DNA of 64,000 nucleotides, taken from NCBI RefSeq assembly GCF_001269925.1, contig NZ_LHVO01000046.1, positions 1-64,000 on the forward strand, written 5' to 3'. Positions within the stretch are counted from its first letter, which is position 1; every line of letters starts with the position of its first letter. The notes beneath the pieces are model-generated. The model was given only the letters and a program-made list of their open reading frames with translations, searched no databases and had not been told where the DNA came from. Source of the stretch: Pseudomonas sp. MIACH. Lineage in GTDB: Bacteria; Pseudomonadota; Gammaproteobacteria; Pseudomonadales; Pseudomonadaceae. The translations under genes were made by a program, and so were the position numbers. Of this stretch, positions 32,352 through 41,255 are shown piece after piece.

Positions 32352-32386
32352 AAATGTGGGAGGGGGGTTGCCCCTCCCACATTTAA
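32352..32386. terminator. Hairpin terminator after the importer
   Basis: AAATGTGGGAGGGG pairs perfectly with CCCCTCCCACATTT over a 5-base loop. Member of the recurring hairpin family. The next 300 bases (32385-32685) hold no gene, only the leader structures noted separately. Confidence 0.8.
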
Positions 32387-32588
32387 TCATCAACAGTCTG
32401 TTTCAACCGTTTGTCTTCTATATAGCTCCACAACACTGAATTTCTTGCTATAAACGCACTCCGATGACCATTCGCCAAGCCCGTCCTGGTGCCTTTGGGG
32501 GTTATATCGGTAAAAATGCCTGTCATTTCAGTTGCTGTGCCCTCAAGTCGGCCTTAGACTGCCGCCCCTCGTAAATTGAGTGCCGGGT

Positions 32589-32637
32589 GGCGCTTGGAAT
32601 GGATGGCGCCTTTCCGAGACCTGCACGGGTCGACCGG
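32589..32637 (+). promoter_or_regulatory. Two small hairpins in the dksA2 leader
   Basis: GGCGC (32589-32593) can pair with GCGCC (32606-32610). CCG-A-GACC (32614-32621) can pair with GGTC-GAC-CGG (32628-32637). Both lie 50-100 bases before the ATG of the DksA-like gene. They could be a structured 5' leader; no known riboswitch is recognised. Confidence 0.35.
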
Positions 32638-32685
32638 AACGCTCCCTTATTCGCCTTAATGCACGTATTTTTTATAGAGAAATCA

Positions 32686-33090
32686 ATGACAAAGGAAAAG
32701 TTGCTGGCCATGCCGGCGGATGACTACATGAATGCCGAACAGCACGCTTTTTTTGAGAAGTTGCTGCAAGACATGAAGGTGGAGCACCACGAGCGCATTG
32801 AACAGAACCGCATCGCCATTGAAAGCCTGGACACCCCGGCTGACCCGGCTGACGCTGCTTCCGTGGAAGAAGAGCGCACCTGGCTGGTAAACGCCATCGA
32901 CCGCGACCAGCGCATGCTGCCGCAGCTTGAGCGTGCACTGGAACGCATCAAGGAAGATTCCTTCGGCTGGTGCGATGACAGCGGCGAGCCTATCGGCCTC
33001 AAGCGCCTGCTGATCAGCCCTACCACCAAATACTGCATCGAAGCGCAAGAGCGCCACGAGCAGATCGACAAGCACCAGCGCCAAGCCTGA
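32686..33090 (+). CDS. dksA2: DksA2-type transcription factor lacking two zinc ligands
   Basis: A 134-residue TraR/DksA-family protein, which acts with ppGpp in the RNA polymerase secondary channel. The coiled-coil tip keeps the DxxDxA motif (D53, D56, A58). The C-terminal finger reads CxxS-17-CxxA (C96, S99, C117, A120) in place of four cysteines, the pattern known for DksA2 proteins that can replace DksA under zinc starvation. DksA2 of P. aeruginosa is controlled by Zur; I see no clear Zur palindrome here. ATG at 32686 matches the family start better than the longer frame from 32587. Confidence 0.85.
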   Translation: MTKEKLLAMPADDYMNAEQHAFFEKLLQDMKVEHHERIEQNRIAIESLDTPADPADAASVEEERTWLVNAIDRDQRMLPQLERALERIKEDSFGWCDDSGEPIGLKRLLISPTTKYCIEAQERHEQIDKHQRQA

Positions 33091-33102
33091 TGCGGTGAAG
33101 CT

Positions 33103-33126
33103 GGGGAACCGCCTGCGCGGTTCTCC
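33103..33126. terminator. Hairpin after dksA2
   Basis: GAACCGC-CTGC-GCGGTTC, extended by flanking G/C pairs to about 10 base pairs, begins 12 bases after the stop codon. No T run follows, so it is a weak or factor-dependent terminator. Confidence 0.45.
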
Positions 33127-33186
33127 GGAGAAACACTCGTTACGCCCCGTCTATTGATCTGCTGCAAGCTACCCCACTAAAGGCCC

Positions 33187-34869
33187 ATGGATAATGGCTC
33201 GATAGTGGCGTTTAATGCAGGAACAATAATGACAAGCAGTGGGGTAACGACGATGGCTGGAGACGGATCTCTGATGGGCGCAGCAGTGCCACCGCAACCG
33301 GTGGTGCGCGGGTTGCCCGGCTGGTTGATGCCGCTCTTGCAGAGCACCGCCCTGGTGCTGGTACTGCTGGGCCTGGCGTTTGCCAGCCTGCCGATATACC
33401 TCTGCCTGCCAATCGCCTTGCTGGTGATCTGGCTGCCCCGCCTGAAAAAAACTACCGTCGGCACCGCGCCGTCCGAAGCCGTCAATGCGATTGGCGACCT
33501 GACCCGCGATCTTTCCTATACCACCAGCCATAACGCCCTCTCGGCGGCAGGCGTGGCCTATTCGGTCAAGCAACTGGCGGCACGTGTGCAGTCGCAGTTG
33601 AGCGCGGCCAAGCAGATTGTCAGCAGCGCCGAAGTGATGATCGAGACTGAAAAAGTCACCTCCCAACTGAGTCGCCAGGCTCTGGGCGCGGCCAGCCAGG
33701 CGCACCAGCGCAGTACCGAGGGCCGCGAAGTGCTCTCCCTGTCGATCACCCGCATGCACCAGCTCAGCCAGCGCGCCAATGCCAGCCGCGAGCTGATCGA
33801 AGCCTTGAGCCAGCGCAGCGAAGAAATCCAGCGCGTGACCCTGGTGATCCAGTCCATCGCCAGCCAGACCAACTTGCTGGCGCTTAACGCCGCGATTGAA
33901 GCGGCGCGCGCTGGCGAGCACGGGCGCGGGTTTGCCGTGGTGGCCGATGAAGTGCGCGGGCTGGCCGGGCGTACGGCCACCGCCACCGATGAAGTCGGGG
34001 TGATGGTGGCGGATATACAGCAACGCACCGCCCAGGTGGTGGAGCAGATTCGCCAGCTATCGGCGGATCTGAACACCGGTGTCGAGCAGGTGGAGCACGC
34101 GGGGGAACACCTGCACAGCATCGCCAGCCTGGCGGCGGATGTGGAGGGGCAGGTCAGCGCCATCGCCCAGGGCGCCGACACCAACCGCGCCCAGCTCGAC
34201 AGCCTGTTCCATGCCGTGGAGCAGATGCGCAGCGACCTGGATGTGAGTGACCGGCAAACGCGGCAACTGGCCGACGCCGCTGTGCAAATGGAAGGGCAGG
34301 CGGAAACCATCAGCGAGCGCCTCGCCGAAGTCGGCCTGGATGACTATCACCAGCGTGTCTATGACCTGGCGCGCGAGGGGGCCAGTCGTATTGCTGCGCA
34401 GTTCGAGGCCGATGTGGAGCAACATCGCATCAGCCTCGACGACTTGTTCGACCGCAGCTACACCCCAATCCCCAACACCAGCCCGACCAAGTACCACACG
34501 CGATTTGACGGCTACACCGATCAGGTATTGCCGGCGATTCAGGAAGCACTGTTGCCTCGTCATGAAGGCTTGGTGTTTGCCATTGCCTGCACGCCCCAGG
34601 GGTATGTGCCGACGCATAACAAGGCGTTTTCCCAGGCGCTGACCGGTGATGCCCAGGTCGACGCGGTGCAGAACCGCACCAAGCGCAAGTTCGATGACCG
34701 CACCGGGATCCGTTGCGGCAGCCATCAGCAAGCGGTGTTATTGCAGACCTACACCCGCGATACCGGCGAGTTGATGCACGACTTGTCGGTGCCGATCATG
34801 GTCCGGGGGCGGCATTGGGGTGGCTTGCGCCTGGGCTATAAGCCGGAGGGGGCGAAGGGCGCGCGCTAG
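33187..34869 (+). CDS. Methyl-accepting chemotaxis-type receptor with C-terminal sensory domain
   Basis: A 560-residue protein. Two hydrophobic helices lie at about 45-83 with almost no periplasmic part between them. Next comes a signalling coiled coil with the hairpin tip ([39 protein letters not shown], about 222-260). The C-terminal 160 residues (from about 395) are not part of the MCP core: [33 protein letters not shown], then [48 protein letters not shown], a PAS/Cache-like sensor after the signalling tip. It therefore probably senses in the cytoplasm. An ATG at 33229 with AGGAA is an alternative start. Confidence 0.85.
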   Translation: MDNGSIVAFNAGTIMTSSGVTTMAGDGSLMGAAVPPQPVVRGLPGWLMPLLQSTALVLVLLGLAFASLPIYLCLPIALLVIWLPRLKKTTVGTAPSEAVNAIGDLTRDLSYTTSHNALSAAGVAYSVKQLAARVQSQLSAAKQIVSSAEVMIETEKVTSQLSRQALGAASQAHQRSTEGREVLSLSITRMHQLSQRANASRELIEALSQRSEEIQRVTLVIQSIASQTNLLALNAAIEAARAGEHGRGFAVVADEVRGLAGRTATATDEVGVMVADIQQRTAQVVEQIRQLSADLNTGVEQVEHAGEHLHSIASLAADVEGQVSAIAQGADTNRAQLDSLFHAVEQMRSDLDVSDRQTRQLADAAVQMEGQAETISERLAEVGLDDYHQRVYDLAREGASRIAAQFEADVEQHRISLDDLFDRSYTPIPNTSPTKYHTRFDGYTDQVLPAIQEALLPRHEGLVFAIACTPQGYVPTHNKAFSQALTGDAQVDAVQNRTKRKFDDRTGIRCGSHQQAVLLQTYTRDTGELMHDLSVPIMVRGRHWGGLRLGYKPEGAKGAR

Positions 34870-34978
34870 GGAGTGTTGCTGTCGGTGCATTCTCCAGCCT
34901 GGAAGCGGCTGGGAAATACCAGGCTGCCTGGCCAGCGCTATTGCGCCTGTTACGGTCAGACAGCCGGCATTGAGTGGA

Positions 34979-35215
34979 TTAATGCGGTTGATGCAGGCGC
35001 TGGTTCAGCTCATCCACTGCCATGGCCCAGTCGGCGTCTTCACGCAGTTCTTCCTTGAGAAACTGAGCCTGCTGCGGTGTCCAGAACGGCGCGTCGATCA
35101 ACTTCACGTCCTCACTCAGCGGGTGCGCGACGATAAAGGCATCGATAGCTTCGGGTGTTGAGTCCAGGCCCAGTTGTTCAAATAACGTTTCGAGTGTAGG
35201 TATTGGCGCATCCAT
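34979..35215 (-). CDS. DUF2789 family protein
   Basis: A 78-residue protein starting MDAPIPTLETLFEQLGLDST with DAFIVAHPLSEDVKLIDAPFWTPQQAQFLKEELREDADWAMAVDELN, the DUF2789 pattern. The function is unknown. The ATG at 35215 has TGGAGAC at good distance and matches the family start; two earlier in-frame ATGs do not. It is a single gene convergent with the chemoreceptor gene. Confidence 0.82.
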   Translation of the reverse strand: MDAPIPTLETLFEQLGLDSTPEAIDAFIVAHPLSEDVKLIDAPFWTPQQAQFLKEELREDADWAMAVDELNQRLHQPH

Positions 35216-35287
35216 ATCTGTCTCCATGCGGGTTTCAGGATCGTTATGCATGGGAGGCTTGTGGCGCGGTAGAGTTCGATCGGATTG

Positions 35288-35518
35288 TCAGGAGGTCAGT
35301 GCCCCTGAATCCACCGCAGTCTTGAGTGCCAGGGCGGACTCTTTGGCGGCGATGGCGGCGGTATCAAGTGTCTTGAACCAACGGTCTTTTTCCACCTGAT
35401 GTATGGTGACGGTGGTTAACGGTGGCTTGGCGCGCATCACGATCACTGCTTGAAACTCACCGTCTACTTCCCTTGCGTCGCCATGGATAAAAAATTCGCC
35501 AATATCAAATTCCGTCAC
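35288..35518 (-). CDS. Small hypothetical protein (76 residues)
   Basis: Starts at a GTG (35518) preceded by GGAAGG at seven bases; the longer frame would need a TTG at 35578. The product begins VTEFDIGEFFIHGDAREVDGEFQAVIVMRAK and ends in an Ala-rich helix. It resembles small cytoplasmic proteins seen in many pseudomonads, but I recognise no named domain. Confidence 0.6.
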   Translation of the reverse strand: MTEFDIGEFFIHGDAREVDGEFQAVIVMRAKPPLTTVTIHQVEKDRWFKTLDTAAIAAKESALALKTAVDSGALTS

Positions 35519-35632
35519 GTATAGCCTTCCCTTCGAGGTAACTAACTGCACTGATGAAACCTGACCCGCGCGGGGCAAATTTCGATGGACAGGCCAGTAT
35601 GGCAGTTGTTGAGGGGCGGCGGCGCAGTAAAG

Positions 35633-35899
35633 TCATCCGGGTGACGAAACGATCCCACCGTGCAGGGATGCTTCCAGCCGCTTGGCCAGTTCACACGCCT
35701 GGATGTGGTCGCTGCGAAAGCCTTTGATCCTGCCGCTGGTGACTTCGCGGATATGGAAGAAGTTTCTTCCGGCCGGTACCACTTGGTAAAGAACGGAATG
35801 GGGGTACCCGTTGGGACTGCGCAGGCAGTAGTATTGGCGTTCGTCCTGACATGATGAACGAGTGCGGGAAGACGTAGCGTCGTATTGGCGTCGTTGCAT
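35633..35899 (-). CDS. Small hypothetical protein (88 residues)
   Basis: ATG at 35899 has a strong AGGAG ribosome site. The product is basic, with a Ser/Arg-rich N-terminus. Its core is YYCLRSPNGYPHSVLYQVVPAGRNFFHIREVTSGRIKGFRSDHIQACELAKRLE, which looks like a small beta-sheet plus helix. There is no family name and no operon partner in view. Positions 35900-36293 hold no supportable gene; that stretch is AT-rich compared with its surroundings. Confidence 0.6.
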   Translation of the reverse strand: MQRRQYDATSSRTRSSCQDERQYYCLRSPNGYPHSVLYQVVPAGRNFFHIREVTSGRIKGFRSDHIQACELAKRLEASLHGGIVSSPG

Positions 35900-36293
35900 G
35901 GTCAGCTCCTGTCGATCGATCTTGTTGACCCCCCAGCATCGTTACAGGTGGTTTTAACCCGTGTTGCTGTTTTAGTATTGTTGTCGGCAGCTGGCGTCTG
36001 GTTCCACGCCGAGGTGTTTTTGTTTGTATAGGCTGTCGGAAACTGCGTTTTTAATAGTGTTATTCTCTGAAGCGGGTCGACCGGTATTCTCTGGTTGTTG
36101 AACCTGTGATCTCCTGCGCTGCCCGATGTCCCTGCACAAGGCCCATCGTGCAGACCTGGACCGGTCCTTGGGCGCGGTCGCTGGGGCTTCTTCAGTTTTT
36201 CAATGAATGTGTTGTGTGATCGTGCCGAGATGGCCGTTTCTTTGTGCTGCCCGCTCTGGCGGACAGTGTTCTTTTTGATGTGGGGGCGTTTCC

Positions 36294-36764
36294 TTGGCAG
36301 TCAGTAATCTGGATATGCACGCGTTGTTCGTGCTGGGTGATTTGCGCGCAAAGTTGGTCAAACAGTTTCAATCCCGTTTTGTTTACATCACTGAGCAGAC
36401 GCCGGAAGGCATTTACATCGCCGAAATCGATACCGAAGCGGCAATGGTTGTGGATGACAAGCCCCGTCTGGAGCTCAAGGTGGGTGACCATTTTCGTGCT
36501 GCGGTATTGCCCAGTCGTGAAGGTGGAAAGTTCGAACTCAAGTTCCGCGATATCAAGTTGACCGTGTATGGCCTGGGCGATTACGCCTTTGTTTCTTCGG
36601 CCGAAGGGCAGGGCATTGTCTTCAAGGAAGGCCATAGCGTGATGCTGGTGTTTGCAGCCAATGAACAACTGCAGGAAGGCCTGACCAAAACCCTCAAGGC
36701 CGTGACCGGCAAGGCCGCCAAGTGGCGCAAGGGTGAGCTGGTAACGTTCAAGGCCAGCGAATAA
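36294..36764 (+). CDS. Hypothetical protein (156 residues)
   Basis: A soluble, beta-rich protein (VYITEQTPEGIYIAEIDTEAAMVVDDKPRLELKVGDHFRAAVLPSREGGKFELKF). I recognise no domain. The likely start is TTG at 36294, preceded by GGGGGCG; an ATG at 36315 (MHALFVLGDLRAK) is the alternative. It stands alone between spacers of about 390 and 130 bases. Confidence 0.6.
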   Translation: MAVSNLDMHALFVLGDLRAKLVKQFQSRFVYITEQTPEGIYIAEIDTEAAMVVDDKPRLELKVGDHFRAAVLPSREGGKFELKFRDIKLTVYGLGDYAFVSSAEGQGIVFKEGHSVMLVFAANEQLQEGLTKTLKAVTGKAAKWRKGELVTFKASE

Positions 36765-36896
36765 TCAGTCAATACTGCGAACATCTCTTCTCTCCCGGAA
36801 CCTCTACTACAGTTGAGTTGACTTAACTATTCAGAGGCTTCGCGCATAGTCAGCAAAGCCGTTCGTTGTTTGCTGCGATATCGCGAGGTGCAAGGG

Positions 36897-37913
36897 ATGA
36901 AAGGATTGAGAACGCTGTTGGCTGCATCGCTGACGACCCTGAGTTTATCAGTGGCTTCGTTGTCAGCTTCGGCCGCACAGGCGCCGGTGCACTTTGCCGA
37001 TCTGAACTGGGAAAGCGGCAGCCTGATCACTGAAGTCCTGCGGGTCATCGTCGAGAAGGGCTACGACTTGCCCACCGACACTTTGCCCGGTACCACCATC
37101 ACCTTGGAAACCGCCCTGGCCAAGAACGACATCCAGGTCATCGGTGAAGAGTGGGCCGGCCGCAGCCCTGTGTGGGTCAAGGCCGAGGCCGAAGGCAAGG
37201 TGGTGGGCCTGGGCGATACGGTCAAGGGCGCCACCGAAGGCTGGTGGGTGCCGGAATACGTGGTCAAGGGCGACCCGGCCAAAGGCATCAAGCCCCTGGC
37301 GCCCGACCTCAAGAGCGTGAAGGACCTGGCCCGCTACAAGGACGTGTTCAAGGACCCGGAATCCCCAGGCAAGGGGCGTTTCCTCAACAGCCCCATCGGC
37401 TGGACCTCGGAAGTGGTCAACAAGCAGAAGCTCAAGGCCTACGGCCTGGATGACAGCTACGTGAACTTTCGCAGTGGCTCGGGAGCGGCGCTGGATGCCG
37501 AAATTGCCTCGTCCATCCGTCGCGGCAAGCCGGTATTGTTCTACTACTGGTCACCGACGCCGCTGATGGGCCGTTATAAGTTGATCCAGCTGGAAGAACC
37601 ACCGTTTGATGCCGAGGCCTGGAAGACCCTGACGGATGCGGATAACCCCGATCCGAAGCCGACGCGTTCGCTGGCATCCAAGTTGAGCATTGGCGTGTCC
37701 ACACCGTTCCAGAAGGAACATCCGCAGATTGCCGGGTTTTTCGAGAAGGTCGAGTTTCCCATCGAGCCGCTGAACAAAGCCCTGGCGACCATGAGCGAGA
37801 ATCACACCGCACCCCGGGAGGTGGCCCAGGCGTTCCTCAAGGAGCATCCTGAGGTGTGGAAGGCATGGTTGACGGATGATGTGGCGCAGAAGGTCGAAGC
37901 CAGCTTGAAGTAA
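36897..37913 (+). CDS. Glycine betaine/choline-type ABC substrate-binding protein (ProX/OpuAC)
   Basis: A 338-residue periplasmic protein with signal peptide ending ASLSASAAQA. The OpuAC fold starts PVHFADLNWESGSLITEVLRVIVEKGYDL. Tryptophans in GEEWAGRSPVW, ATEGWWVPEYVV and FYYWSPTP could form the aromatic cage for a quaternary amine. No permease or ATPase gene is adjacent, so it is an orphan that would use a transporter encoded elsewhere. ATG at 36897 has a GAGGTG/AAGGG site. A hairpin terminator follows. Confidence 0.83.
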   Translation: MKGLRTLLAASLTTLSLSVASLSASAAQAPVHFADLNWESGSLITEVLRVIVEKGYDLPTDTLPGTTITLETALAKNDIQVIGEEWAGRSPVWVKAEAEGKVVGLGDTVKGATEGWWVPEYVVKGDPAKGIKPLAPDLKSVKDLARYKDVFKDPESPGKGRFLNSPIGWTSEVVNKQKLKAYGLDDSYVNFRSGSGAALDAEIASSIRRGKPVLFYYWSPTPLMGRYKLIQLEEPPFDAEAWKTLTDADNPDPKPTRSLASKLSIGVSTPFQKEHPQIAGFFEKVEFPIEPLNKALATMSENHTAPREVAQAFLKEHPEVWKAWLTDDVAQKVEASLK

Positions 37914-37949
37914 GCACGGCGCTTATTGCCGAGTGGAGATCAAAAAATA

Positions 37950-37980
37950 ATGTGGGAGGGAGCAACCCCCTCCCACATGT
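37950..37980. terminator. Hairpin between convergent genes
   Basis: ATGTGGGAGG pairs with CCTCCCACAT. It stands between the binding-protein gene and the end of the minus-strand receptor gene, serving either strand. Same family as the hairpin at 7745. Confidence 0.7.
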
Positions 37981-37996
37981 TGTTTGCATTGCCGCT

Positions 37997-40123
37997 TTAG
38001 AATTTGGTTTGCACCGCCAGCTCAAACGTCCGTGGCGATCCCAGGTAATACGCCGGCGACACATGGGCAAACTCGGCATACACCTCATTGGTCAGGTTGC
38101 GCACCCGGCCGGTGACCGAGGTGTGGGCGTCCACCTTGTAGCGCAGGAACGTCCCGAACAGCGTGTAGGCCGGTACCGTCTGGGTATTGGCATTGTCCGC
38201 GTAGACGTCGGCGACATACCGCGCATCCAAGCCGCCTTGCCAGTCCTCGGCAAAGTCATAGGTCAGCCACAGGTTGCCCACGCGTTTTGGTACGTTGGTC
38301 GGCGTGTTGCCCTTGCGCGAGACCACCGCACCACTGGCGATCTTTTCGTTGAACTCATCGTATTCGGCATCCACCCAGGCGACGTTGCCTTCCGCCAGCA
38401 ACCTGGGCGTGATGCGCAATGAACTGGCCAGCTCGATGCCTTTCGATGACTGAGCGCCGACCGGGATGCTCATGGTCGGGTCCTGCGGGTCGGTCACGGC
38501 AAAGTCCTTGCGTTCGATCGTGTAGACAGCAACGGTGGCCGAGCCACGGCCGTCCAAGTAGTCGAACTTGCTGCCGACCTCCCACTGCTTGCCGGTCGAG
38601 ACATCGAACACCTGGGTGGTCGTACTCGGTTGCTCGGCGGCGGTGCTGTATTGCACGTAGACATTGGCCGAGGGGATGAACTGGTACGTCAGGCCGACGC
38701 GACCGGTCACCGGTTCCCAGCTGCGCTTGAAGTGCCGTGGGTTGGTGGCCGTGACTGCACGATGGTTGGTGACATCCAGGTCGATGGCGTCGTAGCGCAG
38801 GCCGGTCAGCAGCGAGAGTTTATCGGTCAGGCCCAGGCGGTTTTCCACGAACAACGCCTTGGTGGTGACCTCGTTGGTCTTGTCCTGGCCGAAGCGCTCC
38901 CGGGTACGCGGGAGGTCGTAGAAGTGCCCGGGGTTGAAGCCGTTCGGGTCCACGGTGCTGTTACCCGGTACATTCAGTGGCGTGTTGGTGGTGCTATTGA
39001 CCTTGTACTCAAAGCCACCGGACCAGGTGGTCGACAGGCCGAAGAGGCTGTCGTCATGGCGCAGCTCGAACTGGTTGCCGTTCTGTTCGCCCTGATGGCG
39101 TACCTGGTACGCGGTGGAGCGGTTTACCGCGCTGTTATCGGCGTTGTATTGGTAGGTTTCGAGGTTGCGGTAATCACGCTGGCTATCGAGGTGGTAGAGC
39201 GTATTTTTCAGCGTCGTGCTGTCGCTGATCCGGTAGTCGATGATCGAACGCGCCCAGATCGTGCGCTGCTCGTAACGGCCGTCGGCGACGTTGTAGTTAT
39301 TGAAACGGTTGTGTTTGTCGATCTTCAGCTCGCCGGCCTTGGGATTGAGCACCGGCGTGCCCCAGTAAGGGCTGTCTTCATGCTCATCCTGGTATTCCAG
39401 CGCCAGGGTATGGGACAGGTCGGGGGTGAGATCGCTGAGCAGGGAAAACGCCAGGCTCCAGGCTTCGCGCTGGTCGCGGTCGATGTAGCTGTGGTTGGTG
39501 TTGCGGCTCAGATCCAGGCGTGCGTAATGCTGCACCTCGGCGCCGGGTTCGGTGAACGCGTGATTGACGCCGAACGCCATGCCGGCGGTGTCGTAGCTGC
39601 CATAGGTGAGCTGGCCTTCGGCGGCCTGCTCCTCACGGGTGGCCAGCTTGGTCACGTAGTTGAGCGAACCGCCGACGGAGCCGGCGCCGTTGATCAGGGA
39701 GGCGGGGCCGCCGACCAGTTCCACGCGGTCATAGATCCAGGCATCCACGGGGCGGGCCAGGCCGGTGGCGACATTGATACCGTTGAACATTTGGGTGATC
39801 TGGCTGCTGGTAAAACCACGATACGAGACAAAACCGCCGAAGCCGGGGGGCGCACTGGCGTTGACGCCGGGCAGGGTGTTGGCCGCATCGCGGAACGTCT
39901 TGGCACCATGGCGCTCGATGTCATTGCGACTGGCAATGGCCACCGACGCCGGGGTCTCCCGCACGCTCAATCCGAGCCGCGAAGCGACGCCGCTGGATTG
40001 ATCCAGGGTCAGGCCGGGTTCGGCAGTTGATTCGCCATCAATGGTAGTCGGGGCCAGCTCGAGGGCCCAGGCGCAGACAGGCAGGCAGCCGAACAGGCCC
40101 GCCAACAGAGGTAGATGTTTCAT
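37997..40123 (-). CDS. TonB-dependent siderophore-type receptor next to DUF2946
   Basis: A 708-residue outer-membrane receptor. Signal peptide to about residue 22 (VCAWALEL). The plug has SVRETPASVAIASRNDIERHGAKTFRDAANTLPGVNAS, SYRGFTSS and GSVGGSLNYVTK. The barrel ends TFELAVQTKF. There is no STN domain. The DUF2946 gene lies upstream on the same strand (stop to start about 95 bases), a pairing often found with copper receptors. The mature protein, however, has no cysteine, so the OprC-type copper site is absent. ATG at 40123 has an AGGA site. Substrate is unknown. Confidence 0.88.
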   Translation of the reverse strand: MKHLPLLAGLFGCLPVCAWALELAPTTIDGESTAEPGLTLDQSSGVASRLGLSVRETPASVAIASRNDIERHGAKTFRDAANTLPGVNASAPPGFGGFVSYRGFTSSQITQMFNGINVATGLARPVDAWIYDRVELVGGPASLINGAGSVGGSLNYVTKLATREEQAAEGQLTYGSYDTAGMAFGVNHAFTEPGAEVQHYARLDLSRNTNHSYIDRDQREAWSLAFSLLSDLTPDLSHTLALEYQDEHEDSPYWGTPVLNPKAGELKIDKHNRFNNYNVADGRYEQRTIWARSIIDYRISDSTTLKNTLYHLDSQRDYRNLETYQYNADNSAVNRSTAYQVRHQGEQNGNQFELRHDDSLFGLSTTWSGGFEYKVNSTTNTPLNVPGNSTVDPNGFNPGHFYDLPRTRERFGQDKTNEVTTKALFVENRLGLTDKLSLLTGLRYDAIDLDVTNHRAVTATNPRHFKRSWEPVTGRVGLTYQFIPSANVYVQYSTAAEQPSTTTQVFDVSTGKQWEVGSKFDYLDGRGSATVAVYTIERKDFAVTDPQDPTMSIPVGAQSSKGIELASSLRITPRLLAEGNVAWVDAEYDEFNEKIASGAVVSRKGNTPTNVPKRVGNLWLTYDFAEDWQGGLDARYVADVYADNANTQTVPAYTLFGTFLRYKVDAHTSVTGRVRNLTNEVYAEFAHVSPAYYLGSPRTFELAVQTKF

Positions 40124-40218
40124 GCTTGAATCCTGAAAAACTTGGCTTGAAAACAACGCACGGCCGTCCGTCATTCCGTGTGGAACCGGTGGTCAGTGCA
40201 GATTGGAAAGCAAAGGGA

Positions 40219-40608
40219 TCAGGCGAAGGCGGGTGGCGCGCGCGGGTTAGCCGTGGGCCAGGTGAAGCGGGCAGGGATGTCAGCGGCCAGCACGACGGCC
40301 GGTGGTGGTGCATGGGGTTGTGGCAGCACCGCCACATTCAGGCTGGAGTTAAGCGCCGGTCCCATGCCGCCGCTCGAGCACAGCGGGCAACCAAACGCCT
40401 TGGACAGCGTGGGCAGGCTCTCATCGGTGGAGTTGGTTGGCTGGGGCGCCTGGGTACGCGGGTCGACGGTGCAGAACTGCCCGCCGATGCCATTGAGCTG
40501 CATCCCCACCATCTGCCCGTGACCGATACTGCAGGCGAACACATTGAACAGGACGCAGCAATAGAGCATCCAGGCAATGAGCGAGCGATCGGCGCGGGCG
40601 AGTTTCAT
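40219..40608 (-). CDS. DUF2946 family protein
   Basis: A 129-residue protein with one N-terminal hydrophobic segment (LIAWMLYCCVLFNVFACSIGHG). A CxxC motif (FGCPLCSSGG) lies in the middle and a Pro-rich tail (ARFTWPTANPRAPPAF) follows, the usual DUF2946 layout. These proteins usually sit before a TonB receptor or copper genes, as here. The ATG at 40608 has only a weak ribosome site. It may handle a metal at the inner membrane or periplasm (inference). Confidence 0.78.
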   Translation of the reverse strand: MKLARADRSLIAWMLYCCVLFNVFACSIGHGQMVGMQLNGIGGQFCTVDPRTQAPQPTNSTDESLPTLSKAFGCPLCSSGGMGPALNSSLNVAVLPQPHAPPPAVVLAADIPARFTWPTANPRAPPAFA

Positions 40609-40701
40609 GGGGCGGCACTTTACCATCAGCCGCCGACGAAATACCTGCAAAAAATCTCAGGGCGACTATCCTGTTTCGCACCTTTTCAGGGAGAGCCAGT
40701 C

Positions 40702-41139
40702 ATGAGCTTTTTCATCGCACGATGGATCGTCGGCGTTTTTACTTGCATCAGCATGGTGCATCTTTACTGGGCTGCGGGCGGCAAACTCGGCAGCCTCGCC
40801 GCCATCCCCCAACTGCCCGGCGAATTCGCCAGCGGACCTCGCCCGGCGTTCAAACCTTCGGCGCTGGGTACCTTCCTGGTGGCGATGGGGTTGGTAGCGA
40901 TTGCACTGATGGTCTGCCTGCGCGCCGGGTTGTATTTCTCGGCGGTATCCCATGCGGCCCTGCAATGGGCGATCAGCGCGATTGCCATGGTGATGTTTGC
41001 CAGGGCGATTGGGGATTCGGAGTTGGTGGGGTTTTTCAAGAAGGTGGGGGGATCACGGTTTGCGCGGTTGGATACGTGGTTTTATTCGCCGTTGTGTTTG
41101 GTGTTGGGGGTAGGGTTGTTGGTGGTGGCGTGGGGTTAA
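40702..41139 (+). CDS. DUF3995 family membrane protein
   Basis: A 145-residue, four-helix membrane protein: helices at about 6-27, 55-75, 80-103 and 127-144. Segments HLYWAAGG, FKPSALGTFLVA and RLDTWFYSPLCLVLGVGL fit DUF3995. The function is unknown. CAGGGAG precedes the ATG. It is divergent from the DUF2946/receptor pair, with 93 bases between starts. Confidence 0.8.
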   Translation: MSFFIARWIVGVFTCISMVHLYWAAGGKLGSLAAIPQLPGEFASGPRPAFKPSALGTFLVAMGLVAIALMVCLRAGLYFSAVSHAALQWAISAIAMVMFARAIGDSELVGFFKKVGGSRFARLDTWFYSPLCLVLGVGLLVVAWG

Positions 41140-41255
41140 TGAGGGAAACACGACACACCGATCTACGCTGCTCAAATAAAAACTGCTCTCATCCTTGCCC
41201 GATTTACCGACCTGGCCGTCATGGTTAATAGAACCTCTATTACCCAGGATTTCCC

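Noticed and set aside
36126-36206. 26-codon ORF in the 35.9-36.3 kb gap
   Set aside because: No ribosome site and no recognisable features; the gap is left without a gene.
38630-40030. 466-codon plus-strand ORF opposite the second TonB receptor
   Set aside because: Antisense frame with shadow composition; the minus-strand receptor has signal peptide, plug and barrel motifs.
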